Source: Pontederia crassipes (Eukaryota > Streptophyta > Magnoliopsida > Commelinales > Pontederiaceae). From it: 64,000 bases of DNA. The position numbers and the translations under genes are program-made. The stretch's first letter is position 1. Each line of letters begins with the position of its first letter. The stretch covers positions 67,718,118 through 67,782,117 of the forward strand of contig CM060190.1 in NCBI GenBank assembly GCA_030549335.1, written 5' to 3'. The notes beneath the pieces are model-generated. The model was not told the DNA's origin. It did not search any database and saw only the letters and a list, made by a program, of their open reading frames with translations. Below, piece by piece: positions 59,616 through 64,000 of this stretch.

Positions 59616-60070
59616 TTAATTTACATGGTGGCGGGCTAGTACCTTCTTAACCGGAGGATGGTGAAGGGCGGAGGGTGGCCGAGACGGCGGTGGAGGCGGA
59701 GGGCAGTGGCGGCGGAGGCGGACGCCGACGACGGTGGAGGGAGGATGCGACGGAGGGCGGACGAGGCGACTGGACGCGAAGGGCGGCAGTGAAGGCGGAG
59801 GGCGGATGAGACGATGGCGGAGGCGGGTGACGGCAGCGGAGGGCAGTGGAGGCAGAGGAAGGAGGAGGAGGAGGCGCCGATGGAGGCGGAGGCGACGGGC
59901 AGCAGTGGAGGGCGGCGGTCGAATGTGGAAGGTGGCGGAGGCGAAGGACGGCGGCGGCGGTGGAGGGCGGTCGTCGGGCATCGGACGTCGGGCGAAGGGC
60001 AGAGGCGGTAGTGGAGGGCGTCAGAGGGGCGCAGTGGAGGTGGCGGGCGTCGAGCGGGCGGGATGAAGGT
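59616..60070. other. GC-rich GGCGGA-repeat core inside the CACTA element
   Basis: Dense GGCGGAGG/GGCGGTGG words give long accidental frames (Pro/Arg-rich on the minus strand, Gly/Arg-rich on the plus strand). It could be the first exon of an ancestral transposase gene or captured low-complexity DNA. Not called as a gene. Confidence 0.6.
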
Positions 60071-60379
60071 AAACAGAAAAAGTGAAAACGAATAAGAGGG
60101 GTTAGGGATTAAAGTTATTTTTTAGCGTCGCCAAATAACGCGACGCTACGTAGATGCCATGTAGGCGCCGACACTGTCAAAATTCGACTAGCGCGGCGCT
60201 ATAGAGAAGTTAACATAGCGACACTATAGCGTCGTCTGGGCGTCTCAAAGGTTTAGCGTCTCAAGATTGCGACACCATTGCGACGCTCGTTAAAAGTTAT
60301 TTCAAATTTTTTTAGTATGTATTAAATTTTATTTATCAATGTAACATCTCATCGCATTGTGCCTCGTTCCAATTGTTTT

Positions 60380-60720
60380 ATTTCCTTCCGACAATCTATC
60401 ATGTATGTATACAAAATTATAAATATGTATGTATATGTGTATATAACACAATTGTGTGTGTATATATACATATGTAATATATGCGTATGTATATATATGT
60501 TTACGTGTGGGAGATTAAGTTACAACAATGTGTTTATCTATATGTATTATAAATATATGTGTATATATATGTCTATACATGTGCGAGTCATATATATATA
60601 GATAACGTGTATATATATACGTATTCGAAGTGAATATATGTGTATACGTGTCAGATAAAGTTATAATAATATGTATATATGCACTTATTATATTTAAGTA
60701 TCAGCATATACGCGTATTTA
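60380..60720. repeat. Degenerate TATATGTGTATA microsatellite
   Basis: Imperfect TATG/TATA repeats over about 340 bases between subterminal blocks of the CACTA element. Confidence 0.8.
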
Positions 60721-62127
60721 TATGTCTATATGTGTCCGATTAAGCGAGAGGTAAAAAGTCGGCTTAAGAGGCGCAATATAGACGCTATTGAGTCGCTAGA
60801 TTCATTTAGCGACACCGTAGCGCCGAACTAGCGTCTAATACTTTTTCACGTCTCAAAACTGCGACGCCAGAGAGATGCCAATAGTGTCACCATAGCGTCG
60901 ACACTAACGACGACTCTAGTTAGACGCTAGGTAGACGCTATTGAGTGTCCACTGTGACGCTAAAATGGTAGCAAATCACTCACTTAATCAACCATCGTAA
61001 TCTCATAATTAACTATATAATAATAATATATGTATAATTAAGATATTATATATATTATATGTATAGATAACATAAATAATATAGGTAACAAGTTATATAT
61101 ATAATCATGTAATTAATATATATAATCGTGTAATTAATATATATATGTTAATAATATGCTATTGATAATATGTTGATAATCATGTAATTAATACTAATAT
61201 AATATTTAATGAATTTATTGATTGACATATAGTATATATAATATATAGTGTTTAAATATAAAACAAATAGCAAGATAAATGTAGATAAGTTATGAGTAAC
61301 ACAGTAGCGTCTAAATAGCGTCTCCTTTCTTTGAGACGTCATATAGCGTCTCTTTAGAGTCTTCGGTCGTGCGACGCTAGTGTCGCGTCTAAAGTCGTCG
61401 ACGCCAGAACGACGCTAGGTGCTGCCGCGCATTTACAGTTCATGGCGTGAAATAATAGCGTCTACGTAGTGTCTCGATTGCGCTAGAATTAATGTCAATT
61501 CGCTGAATAGCTAAGAAGACGCTAATGAGATGCTATCGAGAGGCAAGTAGCGTCTTATTCTCGTGACGCGAAGTAGACACTATATAGGCGCTAGTGGCGT
61601 CTATATAGCGTCACGGATGTTGGCGACGCTACATTGCGTCGCTAGGCGCCCATTTTCTTGTAGTGATAGCTTGGGATAAGAGAACAATATGAAAATTGTA
61701 GATAATATTTTAATTAAATATCAACTTATTTGAATACTCTTATGAAAAGTTATGTATTAAATAATAAATGTTGATAAGTTTAATTTGAAATTGACAATTT
61801 TATGCACCGAATTCGACTTAGTATTTGACTATAATCCTATTAAATTTTGGATGCATGATAAATATCATAGTTGTAGAAAATTATGTTAATTTCCTATAGA
61901 CTAGGAAATAATCTCATTTGGATAAGTGTATAAAGTTATTTGTAAAAGAGTGCAGATCTAATAGATTGTCAACGAAGTAACGAATGTGCGTTCCAAGAAA
62001 CGGACGCCCGATGAAAGATGAAATGACTGATCGAGAAGATGTCAGAATGACGATTGATGTTCGAGATTCAAATATTGCTGGAATGGACACCTCCTCAAAT
62101 GGATACTTGTTTCGTCAAAGCAATGTC

Positions 62128-62592
62128 TAGGGGTGTTCACGGGTCGGGTTTGACCCGACCTGTGAACAAATTCGACCCAACCCGACCTACTTAGGTCGGG
62201 TCGGGTTTCATTTTTTTAACATAGAATCCAATCCAACTCGGGCCGGGTCGAGTGGGGTTACCCGATCACTATTTTTTATTTTTTTCTTTATTTTTTAAAT
62301 ACAAAAATGCATTCAATATATTATTTTTTGTATACAAAACTATTGTTTTAAATATTTAGATATTTTCTACATGTAGAATACTTTATTTCATACTTTTTAA
62401 TTTTAAATGATATTATTTACTTATGTTAACTAAAAAATCATTAAAAATTTAAAAAGAATAAAAAAACTCTAGTCCTCGGGTCGGGTCAAGCCGGGTTGGA
62501 AAATTCTAAATGAGCCGACCCGACCCGACCCGACCCGACCCGACCCAAATGGGTCCGGACAGGTCGAATTTTCGACCCGGTGAACACCCCTA
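62128..62592. mobile_element. hAT-type MITE, second copy of the GGGGTGTTCAC family
   Basis: Ends TAGGGGTGTTCACGGGTC and GACCCGGTGAACACCCCTA. Subterminal GGTCGGGTCGGG words include a (GACCC)n run near 62517. The flanks show no exact 8-base duplication. Nested in the solo LTR. Confidence 0.82.
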
Positions 62593-63283
62593 ACGACAAC
62601 TATACTTCGACGATTAGTCCAAAATGGACGCCCGCTAGAAGAATGGACGCTTGTTTAAATGGAGAAGTACAGAACCATTATTTTTCAATATCAAAAAGGT
62701 TGGAGATCATAAAAGATTTTCAAACACATCAAGAAGACTAAAACTTTCGAGGAAACTAAAGAGAACATTTGTAAAGTTTACTTGAGTTCCAAGTTGAAAT
62801 TTTTTTATTCTCTCTCTCTCACTCATGTGTGAAGTTTCAAATTGTAAAAGAGAGATTAAAAATATTCTTGTGATATTGTAATAGTTGTATTAGCTATTGC
62901 GAAAAGAGGATAATGACTTATTGAGTGAAGAAAAGACGAATGCAATTTTTTGAGTAAGATAGGTGTGTCATACTTCTTAAAGCAGAGAAAACACGCGAGT
63001 TGTAAAGAAATTCTTTCTTGTCCCATTTTAGAATGAAAGAAAAATTTAATGATAAAAAAATCTCCGTCAATGTCAAGGTCAAGAAGGCAAGAGCAAAGAT
63101 ATAGACAAAAAAATATGATCGAATCAACAAAACATCGAGCATTTTATGTTTATCTTTCTCTCTTCCTCCCCTTCTTATTATTGTGTTGGTTTAAAATAAT
63201 GAATCAATTTTAAGCATTCACGGTGATTTTCGTAAAATTAATATTTTTGATAAAACACTAAGTCACTCTCTCGTGATCCAACA

Positions 63284-64000
63284 ATATTGCATTGCATATT
63301 TATTTACAAGTGACAAAACAGACATTTAAGAAGTGAATAACTAGTATATATAAGCAAGTGGAGTACCAATTACCAGAAATTTAAAGAATGATTGCATATA
63401 TGTTTGATTCCATTCTAAAAAATTTATAAGTGATGAGCGAGAACAATTGGATTTGTCAATAATATAATTGTTAAAAGAAATGGTAAAACGTTTTAAATAA
63501 GTGATTATTCAAAATATTAAATGTTGTCAAAATGCAAATATAGTAGGCATTTCTATAAACTTTCCCCTCAACTTTTTCCTTGTTTTCATGAAAGCATGCA
63601 AAACCAATACTATATAGTATATATCCATTATTAGGAGATTGTATTTAAGGCTCACTTAGATCATGGATCCAGAATCCATCATACATAAAGTAAAAGTTTA
63701 CTAAATCACTATTAGTCTTAGAATAATTAGATGTATTTAATTCGTAATCATTATGTTCTCAGAATTCTGTTGACTTAAACTTGGCTTATCATATCCGATG
63801 AATTGAAAATCGAAAGTACTTCACTATTTCAGAATTCCATAAATATTGAATTCTATTCATCTAAAAGAAAGCGTTAAAATTAATTATTTCATGATATATG
63901 AACTTAATTATAATTGGATTTGAACTGAGATTTGGAAAATAAAATATCGGATGCAATAAATGTTAATTACAAATGTTGGCACGCGCGCTACCTCACGGCT
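63284..64000. other. AT-rich spacer to the window end
   Basis: No gene or repeat recognised. Confidence 0.5.

Larger units (their letters stand above)
56566..61665 (-). mobile_element. CACTA (En/Spm) element, 5.1 kb
   Basis: Left end CATTACAAGAAAATTG, right end CATTTTCTTGTAGTG, flanked by ATA at 56563-56565 and 61666-61668. Subterminal regions (56580-57010, 60120-60300, 60750-60970, 61300-61650) are packed with GCGACGCTA/TAGCGTC words in both orientations, the usual transposase-binding pattern. The interior carries decayed minus-strand transposase exons and a GC-rich core. Probably inactive. Confidence 0.92.
56241..63283. mobile_element. Solo LTR (SIRE/Maximus-like copia), split by two DNA elements
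   Basis: Starts TGTTGGAATAGAGTTTCC at 56241 and ends GTGATCCAACA at 63283, complementary TGTTGGA/TCCAACA termini. ATAT borders both sides (56237-56240, 63284-63287). No interior, primer site or coding is present, so it is a solo LTR. Excluding the CACTA element and the hAT MITE it is about 1.48 kb. The end resembles SIRE-type LTR ends (tentative). Fossil left by LTR-LTR recombination. Confidence 0.65.

Noticed and set aside
59616-60085. 121-residue Pro-rich frame and its Gly/Arg counterparts
   Set aside because: Repeat-driven, inside the CACTA element. Kept only as a GC-rich core.

Overview
The window is plant nuclear DNA, most likely from a flowering plant. Two compact genes are plant-specific: a LITTLE ZIPPER (ZPR3/4-type) microprotein at 31.5 kb and a BIC-type cryptochrome inhibitor at 54.2 kb. 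The rest is a typical plant repeat landscape: chromoviruses with an initiator-Met primer site, an Athila-like element, RTE and L1 LINEs, CACTA, hAT and foldback elements. No species can be named from sequence alone, and I see no bacterial or organellar segment.

Layout. 1-11.7 kb: one Tekay/Del-like Ty3 chromovirus on the minus strand, cut by the window edge and carrying a palindromic foldback element in its pol region. 12.3-14.8 kb: a MITE hit by a CACTA element, with its right end duplicated. 15.4-17.5 kb: RTE-type LINE. 18.3-25.6 kb: an RNase H fragment split by a 6.8-kb Athila-like element. 26.4-29.4 kb: two hAT MITEs and a second RNase H fragment. 30.5-31.7 kb: microsatellites, a TATA box and the ZPR gene. 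34-43 kb: gene-like exons on the minus strand among L1, RTE and copia insertions; this may be one intron-rich host gene. 43.0-48.9 kb: an inverted-repeat DNA element carrying a captured piece of a HOOKLESS1-like acetyltransferase gene and itself split by a chromovirus. 49-54 kb: AT-rich spacer. 54.0-54.6 kb: BIC gene with promoter. 56.2-63.3 kb: a solo LTR split by a 5.1-kb CACTA element and a hAT MITE.

The two recognised host genes do not form an operon-like unit. One dampens class III HD-ZIP transcription factors, the other dampens cryptochrome photoreceptors. The main story is nested insertion, often three layers deep, with exact target-site duplications at several elements. I did not find a convincing new molecular system. 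The most unusual items are the gene-capturing inverted-repeat element beside a putative 5' gene end, a 35-base LINE insertion, GC-rich cores inside otherwise AT-rich DNA transposons, and a dense CGGCCG-type motif array in the Athila-like element.
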